Assembly: GCF_042186555.1 (NCBI RefSeq)
Contig: NC_133332.1
Location: 240,244,406-240,308,405, forward strand
Direction of reading: 5' to 3'
From: Aquarana catesbeiana
Lineage: Eukaryota; Chordata; Amphibia; Anura; Ranidae
DNA length: 64,000 nt
Shown: positions 54,701-61,436 of the stretch, one piece after another
Layout: the number at the start of each line of letters is the position of its first letter
Position numbering within the stretch: position 1 is the first letter of the stretch
The notes under the pieces: model-generated
Databases searched by the model: none
Told to the model about the DNA's origin: nothing
The model's input: the letters and a program-made list of their open reading frames with translations, nothing else
Program-made: the position numbers and the translations under genes

Positions 54701-57136
54701 GGGGGAGCAGCGGTGGAGGAGCGGTGAGTTCACCGCTCCTTCACCGCTCCAAAGAAGCTGCTGGCAGGACTTTTTGTGACGCCCTGCCAGCGCACCGCTC
54801 CAGTGTGAAAGCCCGAGGGCTTTCACACTGGAGTGAAAGGAGCCGCTTTTTTCAGGCGCTATACAGGCGCTATTTTTAGCGCTGTATCGCCTGAAAAACG
54901 CTGACAGTGTGAAAGGAGTCTTAGTGTCATTTCTGTCTGCGGCTTAGTTCCTCTATCAGCATGAATCACAGGGATTTCCAGCTGATTGACAACTTCAGCT
55001 CTGTTCCTGCATGGGGGGGGGGCTGTCCTTTCCTTCCAATTAGCTCTCAGAGCTCTTCTCACTGAGCTCTGCAGATTGTAACTTCAGTTCTCCACCCCCT
55101 TTTTTCTGACAGCTCAGGTAAGTTTATAAATTCTGCAGTTACACAGGTACAACTTACAGGATTTGTTTTATCTCTGTGTATCACCTGAGGATAGTCACTT
55201 CACTGGGTAGATGTAAGGGTTTCCAATCACTTTCTAATTGTATATGATATAGGAATCCTGTTGATGTCAGGATATGGATGTAGTCACTCTCATGTATAAG
55301 GTTGTTTTTATAAAAACAATAAAAATACTGTAAACCAAAATAGAAAGGAGATATTGCTATCTGCTCTCCTTTGGATACAGTGGAGTTTGTGATGTCTTAC
55401 TAAGTGTTCTTTGCATAATGGCGTAGAGATAAGTTGAGCCTGGTCAGGTCTTGGGAGTGTGCTAGACTTGGGCCCCTTTCACACTGCCGCGACTTGAAAG
55501 TCATGTGATTTTTGACGCGATTTCAGAGAATGCCTGTGTAAACTTGAGGTCTGTGGACCTCCACTCGCATCAAAGTCGGACCAAAGTAGTACAGGGACTA
55601 CACGTAGGACTTTTTGTAGCTAGGGACTGCAGAGTGGGTGGGAACAAATGGAAAATATGAAGAATTCACCAATGGGATCCATGAGAGTTATGCAAAGCCA
55701 ATGGGTGATTCAACCCAGCAGATTCTAATTAGTAATGTATGGACCTTTTACACTTGTACGACCTGCGTGACTTTGCCACAACTTCAAAACATATGACAGC
55801 GCACACATTGTTGTTTGTTGGTCTTATAGCAGCACCATCTTGATTCTAAACGCATTTTAGGGTGTGCCCCCCAAATATGTTTTTGTATTTTTCCGCAACT
55901 TCGACACGACTTGAAGCAATGCCTGTGTAATCTTGAGGTCTATGGACCTATAATGCAGGGACTACTTTGAAGTCGGTGCGACTTTAAGTCGCACAGATAT
56001 GAATGCTATTCATCGGAAATTATGGGGAATGACTTGTCATGCGACTTCCCAAGACAGTCCCAAGTCGCAGGACAAGTTGCACAAGTGTAAAAGGGGCCTA
56101 AGACCCCCAAGGCTGCATTCAAACCTGAGCGTTTGGTTTTCACGTAGAAAGTTACACGTTTTTAGCCGCCTTTTTTTTTCACCACGACTTTGTATAGGTT
56201 ACCAATGTAAAAAGCAAAAAACTGCCTGTAATCTGCTCAAAAAGAAGCTCATGTACTTTTCTGAGCTTTAAGCGTTTTGCTGCAGGTGACAAAACGCTCA
56301 GATTTGAACAGGTGCCATTAAAATGAATGACATTTTGCTTGTTGGGCATTTTTTGGGCAGTTATTCCTGGTGTTTTACGAGCTGAAAATGCTCAGGTGTG
56401 AATGCAGCCTTATGCCCTGTACACACGGTCGGATTTTCCGACGGAAAATGTGTGATAGGACCTTGTTGTCGGAAATTCTGACCGTGTGTAGACTCCATCA
56501 CACATTTTCCGTCGGATTTTCCGACACACAAAGTTTGAGAGCAGGATATAAAATTTTCCAACAACAAAATCCGTTGTCAGAATTTCCGATTGTGTGTACA
56601 CAAATCCGACGGACAAAGTGCCACGCATGCTCAGAATAAATAAAGAGATGAAAGCTATTGGCTACTGCTCCGTTTATAGTCCCGACGTACGTGTTTTACG
56701 TCACCGCGTTCAGAATGATCGGATTTTCCAACAACTTTGTGTGACCGTCTGTATGCAAGACAAGTTTGAGCCAATCCTAGGATTTTGTTGTCAGAATGTC
56801 CGATCAATGTCCGACCGTGTGTACGGGGCATAAGTCTGACTTGCTCAGCAAGTACACACGGGAATCTTCTGTATTAAACCGCATTGTATGTAATGGCTGG
56901 CAAAAGTCTGACATTCCCATTTTACCGATTTTCTATGTTTTTTTTCTTCCATACAGGCCCTCGTTCACCCATATTTCTTCCTTGAACCCCTTCCCGCACA
57001 CCATTCCGAGTTGCCCATCCCCCAGAGAGGTGGAAGAAGAAACCGGCAGCTCCAGCGGGAGTTTCATACAGAACAGCCTGTGGGTGACAGTTTGCTGGAC
57101 CCCGCACTGGTCAGTGATTACCTCCAAGGACTCTGA
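36704..57136 (+). CDS. CDK20: CDK20 (cell-cycle-related kinase, CCRK), whole coding span, 8 exons
   Basis: Coding exons join to 340 aa: 36704-36778, 45862-45975, 47766-47954, 48038-48159, 50999-51061, 51138-51261, 51339-51494, 56957-57136. All introns are GT-AG. It is a CMGC serine/threonine kinase of the CDK family; in vertebrates CDK20 activates ICK/CILK1 and MAK and influences cilium length, Hedgehog signalling and cell-cycle entry. Visible: glycine-rich loop GEGAHG (11-16), catalytic Lys33 in VALKK, C-helix PNQALRE (45-51), HRDLKPAN (125-132), DFGLAR (145-150), APE (171-173), VDLW (185-188) and the CMGC stretch NGSPLFPG (199-206). The activation-loop position that is Thr161 in human is Ser161 here (LYSHQVATRW). 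Length and C-terminal tail (DSLLDPALVSDYLQGL) match the human 346-aa protein. Exon frames agree throughout with no stop, so it should be functional. Confidence 0.96.
37347..37571. repeat. Near-perfect hairpin MITE in CDK20 intron 1
   Basis: GTGCACACTAAGGATGAGCT at 37347 and AGCTCATCCTTAGTGCACAC at the right are inverted; arms of about 95 bp match almost base for base, with a loop of about 25 bp (37446-37470). Each arm carries CCCACGTGCAGAGCCCG, so two CACGTG sites are brought into the intron. Confidence 0.8.
37572..38491. other. Intron 1 repeat fragments
   Basis: 37870-38100 resembles a MITE with TCAGTTCACACCACATGC at its left end. 38390-38490 is a piece of family X (GATCAGCTTTTATTCATTTA). 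No exon is seen. Confidence 0.45.
38492..39000. mobile_element. TTAA-flanked MITE (TTAAAGTGGAGTTCC termini)
   Basis: Starts TTAAAGTGGAGTTCCACCC and ends GGAGCTCCACTTTTAA, with TTAA on both sides. The terminus is shared with family Z but the interior differs. Contains a Kozak-like ATG region without a long frame. Non-coding. Confidence 0.72.
39001..39801. other. Intron 1 repeat fragments
   Basis: 39030-39120 has pieces of the CTGGCCATAGATGG repeat. 39307-39550 is a family X copy (AATGCAGCCACCACATCTAA). No exon is seen. Confidence 0.45.
39802..40095. mobile_element. MITE with CCCCTTTCACACTG terminus
   Basis: Left end TTAAGCCCCTTTCACACTGG; right end CGCCTCAGTGTTAAGGGAGCC, a degenerate complement. 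The last 30 bases are included in the 256-bp duplication described separately. Confidence 0.55.
40063..40318 (+). repeat. 256-bp direct duplication, left copy
   Basis: Identical except for one base (CTCAT against CCCAT) to 41016-41271. It consists of the end of a MITE, a short unique piece, and the first about 119 bp of a Tc1-like element (starting CACTTGTGCTCATAAG at 40200). The two copies flank the 697-bp insert 40319-41015. Confidence 0.9.
40319..41015 (-). mobile_element. GAAACGCGT-cassette element, copy 2, between 256-bp duplications
   Basis: On the minus strand it starts CCCAGATGAGGTCTAATAAG, giving a GTCT-AATA-AGAC hairpin and GAAACGCGT (complement of 40985-40993). About 85 bp on come ATGTAAGTTGTTTACTTATT and AATAAA (complement of 40901-40906), then about 580 bp of unrecognised sequence ending GCGCAGGGTTAAATTTTTCT. 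No protein is encoded. Being bounded by long direct copies of host sequence, it appears to be a complete inserted unit with an unusually long target duplication, or an insertion accompanied by a break-repair duplication. Confidence 0.6.
41016..41271 (+). repeat. 256-bp direct duplication, right copy
   Basis: Matches 40063-40318 at a constant offset of 953 bp. It continues without a break into the rest of the Tc1-like element, so this copy keeps the original context on the right, and the left copy keeps it on the left. Confidence 0.9.
41153..42596 (+). mobile_element. Tc1-like transposon, 3' end lost
   Basis: TA plus CACTTGTGCTCATAAGTTTA at 41153 begins the element. The long leader, the promoter-proximal TATAAAAGGTC at 41478 and the transposase frame follow. 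The element runs to ATTATGATTT at about 42596, where a hairpin replaces the expected second inverted terminus. Confidence 0.82.
41554..42549 (+). pseudogene. Tc1-like transposase (decayed)
   Basis: Starts MGKAKELSKDLREKVVELYK, the paired-like DNA-binding domain. A CAA-to-TAA stop follows PISSV at 41670. Later pieces show TLIKKWKMRGSVETK, KIVWDAKKNTQITSGEIQ, QHDNDPKHKAKSTCHW (second catalytic Asp region) and WPSQSPDLNIIEPLWGDIK (third acidic residue region), spread over several frames. Multiple shifts and a missing segment after the first Asp region make it non-functional. Confidence 0.8.
42597..42746. repeat. 150-bp hairpin at the broken end of the Tc1 copy
   Basis: TCTCCAATTTCAGCCGCTTG at 42597 faces CAAGCCGCTGAAATTGGAGA at 42746, arms of about 60 bp with a loop around AACACACCTGAAGAAACTG. 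It starts exactly where the Tc1-like sequence stops. Confidence 0.8.
42747..43392. other. Intron 1 stretch with family Y repeat
   Basis: 42955-43185 carries the family Y phrases GAGGAAATCTCTCCAAATG and AACTAGTGTTCCTGTTGGAA. No exon is seen. Confidence 0.45.
43393..44139. mobile_element. hAT-like element (CAGTGG termini) with internal minisatellite
   Basis: Left end CAGTGGAGTATCAATGGGGG, right end CCCTAGTGATGCCACTG, inverted to one another and related to the termini of 24748-26574. G runs lie at 43410 and 43443. No target duplication is recognisable. The interior holds the array 43702-43980. Confidence 0.6.
43702..43980. repeat. 33-bp minisatellite (TGTAATGTAAAGGGGTCCAG)
   Basis: About eight tandem units of GGCTGTGTAATGTAAAGGGG plus TCCAGAGGTGCGG, of slightly varying length, within the hAT-like element in CDK20 intron 1. 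Confidence 0.85.
44140..45005. other. Intron 1 stretch, nothing recognised
   Basis: No exon or complete repeat recognised. Confidence 0.45.
45006..45338. mobile_element. MITE with GGCCCCTTTCACATA termini
   Basis: TAGGCCCCTTTCACATATGC at the left; TATGTGTGAAAGGGGCCTTA at the right. The interior is a quasi-palindrome of AAACGGAT units (ATCCGTTTTTGCATCGG against GATGAAAAAACGGATG). Confidence 0.78.
45862..45975 (+). CDS. CDK20: CDK20 exon 2 (catalytic Lys, C-helix)
   Basis: Acceptor TTTTGTTTTCCAG, donor GTAAGT. Encodes residues 26-63 including VALKKVALRKLEEG and PNQALREIKAL. Phase 0 on both sides. Confidence 0.95.
46149..46866. mobile_element. MITE with GCCCTCAAAATTTC termini and a large internal palindrome
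   Basis: TATAGCCCAGCCCTCAAAATTT at the left (46149) and AAATTTTGAGCCCTGCTATA at the right. At 46331-46590 two arms of about 120 bp (GTAGACAGCACACTGGTTCA against TGAATCAGTGTGCTGTCTAC at the centre) form a hairpin. An 18-G run lies at 46743-46760. Confidence 0.68.
47476..47656. mobile_element. Palindromic AAAACTGGAGGGT MITE, copy 2
   Basis: TTTACTAAAACTGGAGGGTG and CACTCTCCAGTTTCAGTAAA face each other; the middle CTTCAGCTTGTTCAATTAAG is shared with copy 1 at 10422-10570. It lies 109 bp before CDK20 exon 3. Confidence 0.78.
47766..47954 (+). CDS. CDK20: CDK20 exon 3 (hinge to HR of HRD)
   Basis: Residues 64-126, VVKLRDMFPHGTGFVLVFEY onward, ending SIMHR. Acceptor TATTTCAG, donor GTAGGT. The exon boundary splits the HRD motif between Arg and Asp. 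Phase 0. Confidence 0.95.
48038..48159 (+). CDS. CDK20: CDK20 exon 4 (catalytic and activation loops)
   Basis: Residues 127-166 plus two bases of Arg167: DLKPANLLISSTGILKIADF, then GLARVFSNDRGRLYSHQVAT. Contains catalytic Asp127 and DFG Asp145. Acceptor TTTCACAG after an 83-bp intron; donor GTCAGT, a weaker than average site. The activation-loop residue is Ser161. Confidence 0.95.
48474..48523. mobile_element. Tc1-like terminal fragment
   Basis: ACAGTTCCTTGAAAAAGTAT then CATTTTCCACATTTTGTC matches the terminus of the Tc1-like element at 61438. Only about 50 bp remain. Confidence 0.65.
48650..49107. mobile_element. MITE-like sequence (GGAAGTAAACCC / GGGTTTACAATCAC)
   Basis: GAAGAGGAAGTAAACCCTGA near the left and GTGGGTTTACAATCACTTTAA at the right are loosely inverted. 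A perfect inner hairpin, AAATATCTCCTAAACG / CGTTTAGGAGATATTT, lies at 48996-49032, and CCTATAGGTA pairs occur at 49039-49076. Confidence 0.5.
49122..49400. repeat. 27-bp minisatellite in CDK20 intron 4
   Basis: About ten units of GTCAGTGCTCCCTATCTCGG plus a 7-base variable end. The first four units end TGCTTGT, the following five TGCCGGT, so the array is two homogenised blocks. The period is 9 codons, which creates open frames of about 84-109 codons with no gene meaning. Confidence 0.92.
49401..49989. other. Intron 4 stretch, nothing recognised
   Basis: G-rich sequence (49490-49700) with no exon or known repeat recognised. Confidence 0.45.
49990..50560. repeat. Family X dispersed repeat, fullest copy
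   Basis: Contains GTGATGGCTGCATTCGTTTT, TTTTATTTATTTATGTAAAACC, CAGACTGACAATGCTGCTGT and AACGAATGCAGCCACG in one run, thereby linking the partial copies at 30121, 31125, 38390, 39307 and 47290. Unclassified. Confidence 0.6.
50999..51061 (+). CDS. CDK20: CDK20 exon 5 (APE motif)
   Basis: Completes Arg167 and encodes WYRAPELLYGARKYEEGVDL and two bases of Trp188. Acceptor CTCCCTACAG, donor GTGAGT. 63 bp. Confidence 0.94.
51138..51261 (+). CDS. CDK20: CDK20 exon 6 (CMGC region)
   Basis: After a 76-bp intron, completes Trp188 and encodes AVGCIFGELLNGSPLFPGEN to KTWP (residue 229). Acceptor CCTATCAG, donor GTGAGT. Confidence 0.94.
51339..51494 (+). CDS. CDK20: CDK20 exon 7
   Basis: After a 77-bp intron, residues 230-281, EITELPDYNKISFKEHRPLP to SSHRIRAAE. 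Acceptor TTTTCTAG, donor GTGAGT. Phase 0. Confidence 0.94.
51690..51898. mobile_element. MITE with GGCTGGGTTCACACTT termini
   Basis: TAGGCTGGGTTCACACTTAT at the left and TAGGTGTGAACACAGCCTTG at the right are imperfect inverted repeats. Confidence 0.65.
51899..52322. mobile_element. MITE with GGCTGGCCATACATGG termini
   Basis: GGGCTGGCCATACATGGTCG and CGACCCATGTGTGGCCTGCC are inverted repeats; AATTTCAAAAGAATTTTCTT inside pairs with AAAGAAAATTCTTTCAAAAT. This is a complete copy of the type whose fragments occur at 11163, 39030, 47060, 59560 and 60180. Confidence 0.72.
52321..52593. repeat. Inverted repeat (CTTAGTTTGCACACATTT)
   Basis: CTTAGTTTGCACACATTT at the left and AAATGTGCAAACTAAG-type at the right, with arms continuing through GGTACATGCGTAAGCTA / TAGCTTATGCATGTATTT and AAGGCACCCTAGTTTCTGTA. 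About 110-bp arms. Confidence 0.72.
52927..53312. mobile_element. hAT-like MITE with exact 8-bp TSD and internal minisatellite
   Basis: Termini CAGGGGCGTTGCTAGG and CCTAGCGACGCCACTG. The flanks 52919-52926 and 53313-53320 are both CTGCTGAC. Inside, 53050-53225 is a tandem array of about 32-bp units (CCCCAGAGAGCCTCCCCCTT plus ACATCAGGGT). Related in terminus and build to 24748-26574. Confidence 0.88.
53313..54417. other. Intron 7 stretch with MITE-like pieces
   Basis: 53575-53960 has CCTTGTTCACATCTGAGTGT near the left and AAAATGTGACGCTTAG at the right and may be a decayed MITE. T runs lie at 53751-53767 and 54150-54190. No exon. Confidence 0.4.
54418..55237. mobile_element. TTAA-type MITE with a second MITE nested inside
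   Basis: Starts TTAAAGTGGTTGTAAACCTC and ends GGGTTTCCAATCACTTTCTAA, a degenerate inverted terminus. The element 54499-54923 lies within it. It shares the TTAAAGTG-TGTAAACC tip with 57319-57796. Confidence 0.6.
54499..54923. mobile_element. MITE with AGCCCTTTCACACCG termini (nested)
   Basis: TAAGAGCCCTTTCACACCGA and CAGTGTGAAAGGAGTCTTAG form the ends. The interior is a chain of GCGC-rich quasi-palindromes (TTTTTAGCGCCGCTTTACCG; CAGGCGCTATTTTTAGCGC). Confidence 0.68.
55471..56101. mobile_element. MITE with GGCCCCTTTCACACTG termini
   Basis: GGCCCCTTTCACACTGCCGC and AAGTGTAAAAGGGGCCTAAG. The interior repeats GACTTGAAGT / ACTTCAAGTCG-type blocks and TGGACCTATAATGCAGGGAC. Confidence 0.7.
56110..56411. 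mobile_element. MITE with AGGCTGCATTCAAACCTGAG termini
   Basis: AGGCTGCATTCAAACCTGAG at the left and CTCAGGTGTGAATGCAGCCT at the right are near-perfect inverted repeats. Immediately abuts the next MITE. Confidence 0.75.
56409..56834. mobile_element. GTACACACGGT-family MITE
   Basis: CTTATGCCCTGTACACACGG and CCGTGTGTACGGGGCATAAG are inverted repeats. Several internal TCCGACGGAAAATG / CATTTTCCGTCGGA pairs. Same broad family as 6359-6778. Its right end is about 120 bp before CDK20 exon 8. Confidence 0.75.
56957..57136 (+). CDS. CDK20: CDK20 exon 8 (C-terminal tail and stop)
   Basis: Residues 282-340, ALVHPYFFLEPLPAHHSELP through DSLLDPALVSDYLQGL, then TGA at 57134-57136. Acceptor TTCCATACAG. 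The tail length after SLLDPAL equals that of human CDK20, which supports this stop. A GTCAGT inside the exon at 57110 is identical to the donor used after exon 4 and could serve an alternative splice. Confidence 0.94.
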   Translation, partial: ALVHPYFFLEPLPAHHSELPIPQRGGRRNRQLQREFHTEQPVGDSLLDPALVSDYLQGL

Positions 57137-57318
57137 CCTAGGCTGGCCACACAAGACTTTTACAGTATGGACCAACCTGAGACCACGATCCATTGTGGAT
57201 CCATTGTGGATCAGGAGGCCAGTAATGGCAGCCCTTGTACTCCTCACATGACAGGCAGGGAGAGACTATAGTGGATGCAATTGCTGGCCTCTTCAAGTAA
57301 ATACTAGCTGCCTGGCTG

Positions 57319-57796
57319 TTAAAGCATACGTAAACCCTCACCTTGTAAAACAACCCATTCAGTTTGAAATGGAAATGAAAGGTAAATCATCTGTGCATCT
57401 ATACAGTGTATATAAGAAACATTATAAATACATTTTTCCCCCTTTTTTTTTTTTTATGATCACATAATCTCTGTTCTCAGCTGCATAAGGAGCTCAGAGA
57501 GCTGGGGTAGAAACAGCAGCACACTGGTCTTCTTAGCGAGTGGATGTGCGTCAGGACAAGTCTGATCATTGGAGGAAAGCAGGCTGGGTTCTCGGCACAG
57601 CTAGAGAACTGACCACGATGTTCTATCATGCTTGGTTTGGTCAGTTTTTAATAGCAAAGCAGAGGGGACTGGCAGGAACACCCGGGATTTTACACAAAGG
57701 AAACAATACAAAGAGAACAGGGTATTTTTCATATAAGTACATGGTACAGTAGGCACATATCAGGTATATGAAATGTTGGGTTTACATAATCTTTAA
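57319..57796. mobile_element. TTAA-flanked MITE in the CDK20 3' region
   Basis: TTAAAGCATACGTAAACCC at the left and GGGTTTACATAATCTTTAA at the right, TTAA on both sides. Interior non-coding, T-rich around 57441-57457. Confidence 0.72.
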
Positions 57797-58171
57797 GTCT
57801 GGCCTGCTGTTCTGACTTCATGCTGTCTTCCTAACTTGCTTGGCTGTTCCAGTTTGGTGATTCGTATTTGTAAGAGGCTATGAGAAGTACCACCTGAGCA
57901 CCACTGGTGGTGTGGCCAAGGATCACAGTGGCTGGAGTGATATCTCTCTTCTCCTTGGTTGTGTAAAGTGGATGTAAACCCAAAATGTATTTTCCGGTAT
58001 GTTTGACATCATGTTTCACTGTAAATCGTTATCTCAAGAAAATTCTTTTTTTTTTTTTCTTTTTCCTGTTGCAGACTGACAAGAGGCTACTGCCTTGTAA
58101 ATAACGTTAGCGTTGTCAGCCTGCCATGCACTGTCCTTCAGTTAGCTGTTGGGCTGCCTTCTGATGAACCC

Positions 58172-58177
58172 AATAAA
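58172..58177 (+). terminator. CDK20: Probable CDK20 polyadenylation signal
   Basis: AATAAA, the first after the stop codon, followed within 20 bp by a T- and GT-rich stretch (GCGTTTTTTCAGTGGTTCTG) that could be the downstream element. That stretch belongs to the MITE starting at 58182. Confidence 0.55.
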
Positions 58178-58181
58178 GTGC

Positions 58182-58568
58182 TTAAAGCGTTTTTTCAGTG
58201 GTTCTGTAGAAAATTAAAATTCAGCAGCTGCAAATACTGTAATGCTGATTCTTAATAATTGGACACTTGCCTGTCCAAGGATCCAGTAATGTCCTTGCCC
58301 TAGCTGGCTTTTCAGCCATTTATTAGTCCAGGCGCCGCCATGTTTACTTTGGGAAGCCGGCTGTGACAGCTTGCCCCCTCACAGCCAGCTTCCCACTGCG
58401 CATGCGAATGCTGCACTTGGTGAAAGGGCACGCAGCTTTCTGGGACCTGTGATGTGTCGTGTCCCCCCCCCCCCCCACAAAAAAAAAAACAAAGTGACAA
58501 AACTTAAAGAGGAGGGGGGGGAGGAGGCAGATAAGCAGAACCTCCCCTTTTGGGTGAAGTTTCGCTAA
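58182..58568 (-). mobile_element. TTAA MITE family Z, inverted copy
   Basis: TTAAAGCGTTTTTTCAGTGG at the left and CTCCCCTTTTGGGTGAAGTT with CTAA at the right. It shares the CAGCAGCTGCAAATACTGTA block, the C/G-rich centre and the GAACCTCCCCTTTTGGGTG end with 20651-21020 in the reverse sense. Confidence 0.68.
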
Positions 58569-58782
58569 AACAGCCAACTGAAGGAGGGGCGCACACAGCA
58601 GGCTGACAATGGTGCTGCAAATTGTGAGACAGTAGCCTGATGTCAGCCTGAAAGAGAAGAGGAAGTGCTGCTACTGCCAGAATGTTCAGATTCCAAAAAA
58701 AAAAATTGCTAAAGAACACTGTATATACTGAGACATGATGCAAACAAAGCATGCTATAAATGAGATTTAGCGCTTACGTGCA

Positions 58783-59537
58783 CTTTAAGGATCGGTTCAC
58801 ATCTATGCAGTTTGTGATTGATGCGTTCTACAGTGCATTATGCATTTTTGAGCATGTGTTTTTGATGCGTTTTGGACACATTTTTCATGCGTTTTGCATT
58901 TTATTTATTATTTTAACTTTAATGAATGTAAAAGCAAGCCTGCAATTTAAAAAAAAAAAATGGCATGGGGTCCCCCCCCAATTCATACCAGGCCCTTATC
59001 CGAGCATGTAGCCTGGCAGGTCAGAAAAGGGGGGGGGGGAGGGACACCAAAATTATATCAGGCCACATGCCCTCAACATGGGGGTTGCCTTGGAGCGGAG
59101 GTGGAACAAACCCCACACTGTTTTGTTTTCCAATTTATTTTATTTATTTTTTTTTTTTTCTATTGCCGGCAATGCTTGTTTTTACATTCAGCTGTTGACG
59201 GGAAACCGGCCGACAGCTGTTGTCTTATCAGTTGTTAAGGACGCAGCGGCCAGCTTCCCGGCTAGCTCCTTAGCAACCATCTATACACAGTGTGCTATGG
59301 AGAAAAGAGGAAAGAAAACGCATAAAAAACGCAACACTTGTGGTCCATTAAAGTCTATTACACACAAAACGCAATCTGCTGCGGAGGAAAAAAGTCCCTG
59401 ACCCTTTCCAAAAATGCAGCGGCTGAAAAAACTCGTAGATGAGAACATGTCCCATAGGGAACCATGTTAAATGGACTGTAGTGCGTTTCGGCAAAAAAGC
59501 ATTAAAAAAACGCATAGGTGTAAACCGAGTCTAAATG
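58783..59537. mobile_element. MITE with GGTTCACATCTATG termini
   Basis: ATCGGTTCACATCTATGCAG at the left and CGCATAGGTGTAAACCGAGT at the right. The interior shares CAGGCCCTTATCCGAGCATG and CACATGCCCTCAACATGGGG with the MITE at 28315-29489, and has a GTTGACGGGAAACCGGCCGA block. Confidence 0.65.
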
Positions 59538-59840
59538 CATCTGGTTGTCTATGGTCAACTAAAGCCGTCCATAATTGGAACAAAATTTGTCTGGTTCAGC
59601 AGGGACCAGCCAAATTTCGATCCATGTATGGACTGGCTGGATGTACACAAGTCTATCTATTGATCGACTGTCCTGTTTTTCCTGAGCAATCAAGAAGGCT
59701 CCGTGTGGGCAGAATACAATAGCTTATTGGGAGTGATTCCCCTATCTACATCAAGTGTGTGCATGGTGTGAATCGGTTCGTTTTTTTTTTTTTTTTTTTA
59801 ATTCAACCCGCAGGTTAAAAAAAAAACAAAAAACGGCTTG

Positions 59841-60178
59841 CCCTAAGCCGGGTACACACGGGCCGAATGTCGGAAGACAGCGGCCGGTTTAAAAAAAAAA
59901 CGGCTGACATTCGGCCCGTGTGTATGTTGGACGTGCATGCTGGAAAACCAGTATCCGACTGACTCCTGATCAGCATTTTCAGCCAATCACAGAGCACTGA
60001 TCGGAATGTTCTGGTGGGGGGGGGGCTGTCCCCCTGTCAGAACACAACAGCTCAGCGGGGGAGTTTGCTGGACTAACCTCACATGTTAGTACAGTGGCTC
60101 CGACTGGAGCTGTCAGGTTTTTTTCATGCAACCCGCTGGGTTGCATGAAAAAAAAACTGTAGTGTGTACTAGGCTTTA
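59841..60178. mobile_element. MITE with TAAGCCGGGTACACACG termini
   Basis: CCTAAGCCGGGTACACACGG at the left and GTAGTGTGTACTAGGCTTTA at the right. Two inner hairpins: GGCCGAATGTC / GACATTCGGCC (59861-59920) and TTTTTTTCATGCAACCCGCTGGGTTGCATGAAAAAAA (stem arms at 60118-60155). Confidence 0.62.
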
Positions 60179-60869
60179 AGCCGGCCATAGACAGTTCAAA
60201 TATGCTGAACCAGATGAGATTCGAACCATGTATGAGCAGGCAATCGATCAACTTGGGTACAACCAGCCTGTTGGATTTTGCATGCGATTATTTCCAGCAG
60301 CTATTATAGCCACTAGCTGTAATCACTGTGTTTGCAGGAAAGAAAATCACTCCGTCCACTTGTGCGATCACAGACATTGCATGTGATTTGCACCGCTTAG
60401 CTGTGCACATCACATGCGATGTCTGTGCGATGCAAATTCAGCCATACAAACTGGCTAAAATCGCATCACATTTGCTCCAAAAATGGTGCAGGACCCTTTT
60501 TTTACTTTGGTCCACACTGGAATCGGATCGCATATGTGTTCACCCCCAAGCGATCCGATTCCTGTACCATTCGACAGTTCGCACTGTGATCTGTGAACCG
60601 ATCTTAGGGTGTACTAACTTTACACCACCTGCAGCGGTTCACCGATGTCCGTGGGAACTGCCTTGCGATTCAGGTGCAATGTGGGAACTCGCACAGGAAT
60701 CGCAGGGTTTCCTGCAATGCACCGGTGTGAACCCAGCATTAGTCAATCAGTCAGCTCAGACTGCCTAAACACAATTCAGTGTCTATATGGCTTATCTTGT
60801 GTTTTATCTCAGCAGTTCTATAGCAATCTGCAGCACCCCTGTCTCACATTCAGATAATTTCTAGAGGGA
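60179..60869. other. Repeat fragments
   Basis: 60180-60245 is a piece of the CTGGCCATAGATGG repeat. 60330-60740 has quasi-palindromic blocks (CACATGCGATGTCTGTGCGA against TGCGATCACAGACATTGCAT) ending GCACCGGTGTGAACCCAGC, a MITE-like terminus. No gene. Confidence 0.45.
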
Positions 60870-61436
60870 TCTATAAATCTTTTATGTATGACTCTTCGTC
60901 ACATTGTACCAAGATAAGCAATGTATTCATGCTTCAGTCAGCTATGACTTGTAAAAGACATTCGAATAATCCCTACAAATGAATATCCCCACATTCTAAT
61001 CCTCTGTAATGTATTGTCCCATCCTAGGTTTGGATTTCTTACGTTTTGCAGTTCTAGCTTTCTATTAAAGGAAATCTTGTTTTATTGTAGTGGATGTACT
61101 GGTGTGCTTTGTGCCTTTCCCTGGTGATGTAGAGAGTCAGCACTGGTGAGTGGGATGGGACTGGGACGGGCGCAGCACACAGCGGGTTATCTGGGTGCCA
61201 GAGATAAGGACTGCTAGTCAGTCACTCTGGGCGCAGGGGTGTGTGGGGAGCTTCATGTCTCAGCACTTTGTGTGACAGCTGGAGACTTGACAGGGACCAG
61301 GGACGGAGCAGCTCTGGTTAACCCCTGCCCTGCTAGAGAGAGCCGTGAAGAACCTTTACCCCCCCCCTCCAAAAGCCACTCCGCAATCCAGTGTAATAGA
61401 ACAAGAGAACCTGTTTTCTGATTCTTACAGTGCCTT
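60870..61436. other. Apparently single-copy stretch, possible exon at 61091
   Basis: No repeat family recognised. TTTTATTGTAG at 61081-61090 followed by 54 bp and a GTGAGT-like donor at 61146 could be an exon with one open frame (DVLVCFVPFPGDVESQH), but I know no protein with that sequence. Confidence 0.25.

Larger units (their letters stand above)
51495..56956 (+). other. CDK20: CDK20 intron 7 (5.5 kb)
   Basis: GTGAGT to TTCCATACAG. Packed with MITEs (51690-52322, 52321-52593, 52927-53312, 54418-55237, 55471-56411, 56409-56834). No extra exon was recognised. Confidence 0.88.
57137..58195 (+). other. CDK20: CDK20 3' region with alternative terminal exon candidate
   Basis: No canonical AATAAA occurs after the stop until 58172-58177. 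The MITE 57319-57796 lies within. At 58045-58074 a long pyrimidine tract and CCTGTTGCAG form a strong acceptor; the sequence 58075 onward (ACTGACAAGAGG) runs to the AATAAA. So the transcript either reads about 1.05 kb of 3' UTR or splices into 58075. Splicing from 57109 would replace the last 8 residues by TDKRLLPCK and a TAA at 58102. Confidence 0.5.

Noticed and set aside
56796..57251. 151-codon plus-strand frame across CDK20 exon 8
   Set aside because: It overlaps exon 8 in a different frame and starts within a MITE.
57137..57300. Extension of the CDK20 protein beyond the TGA
   Set aside because: The tail up to TGA already matches human CDK20 in length; the longer frame seen across exon 8 is in another reading frame.
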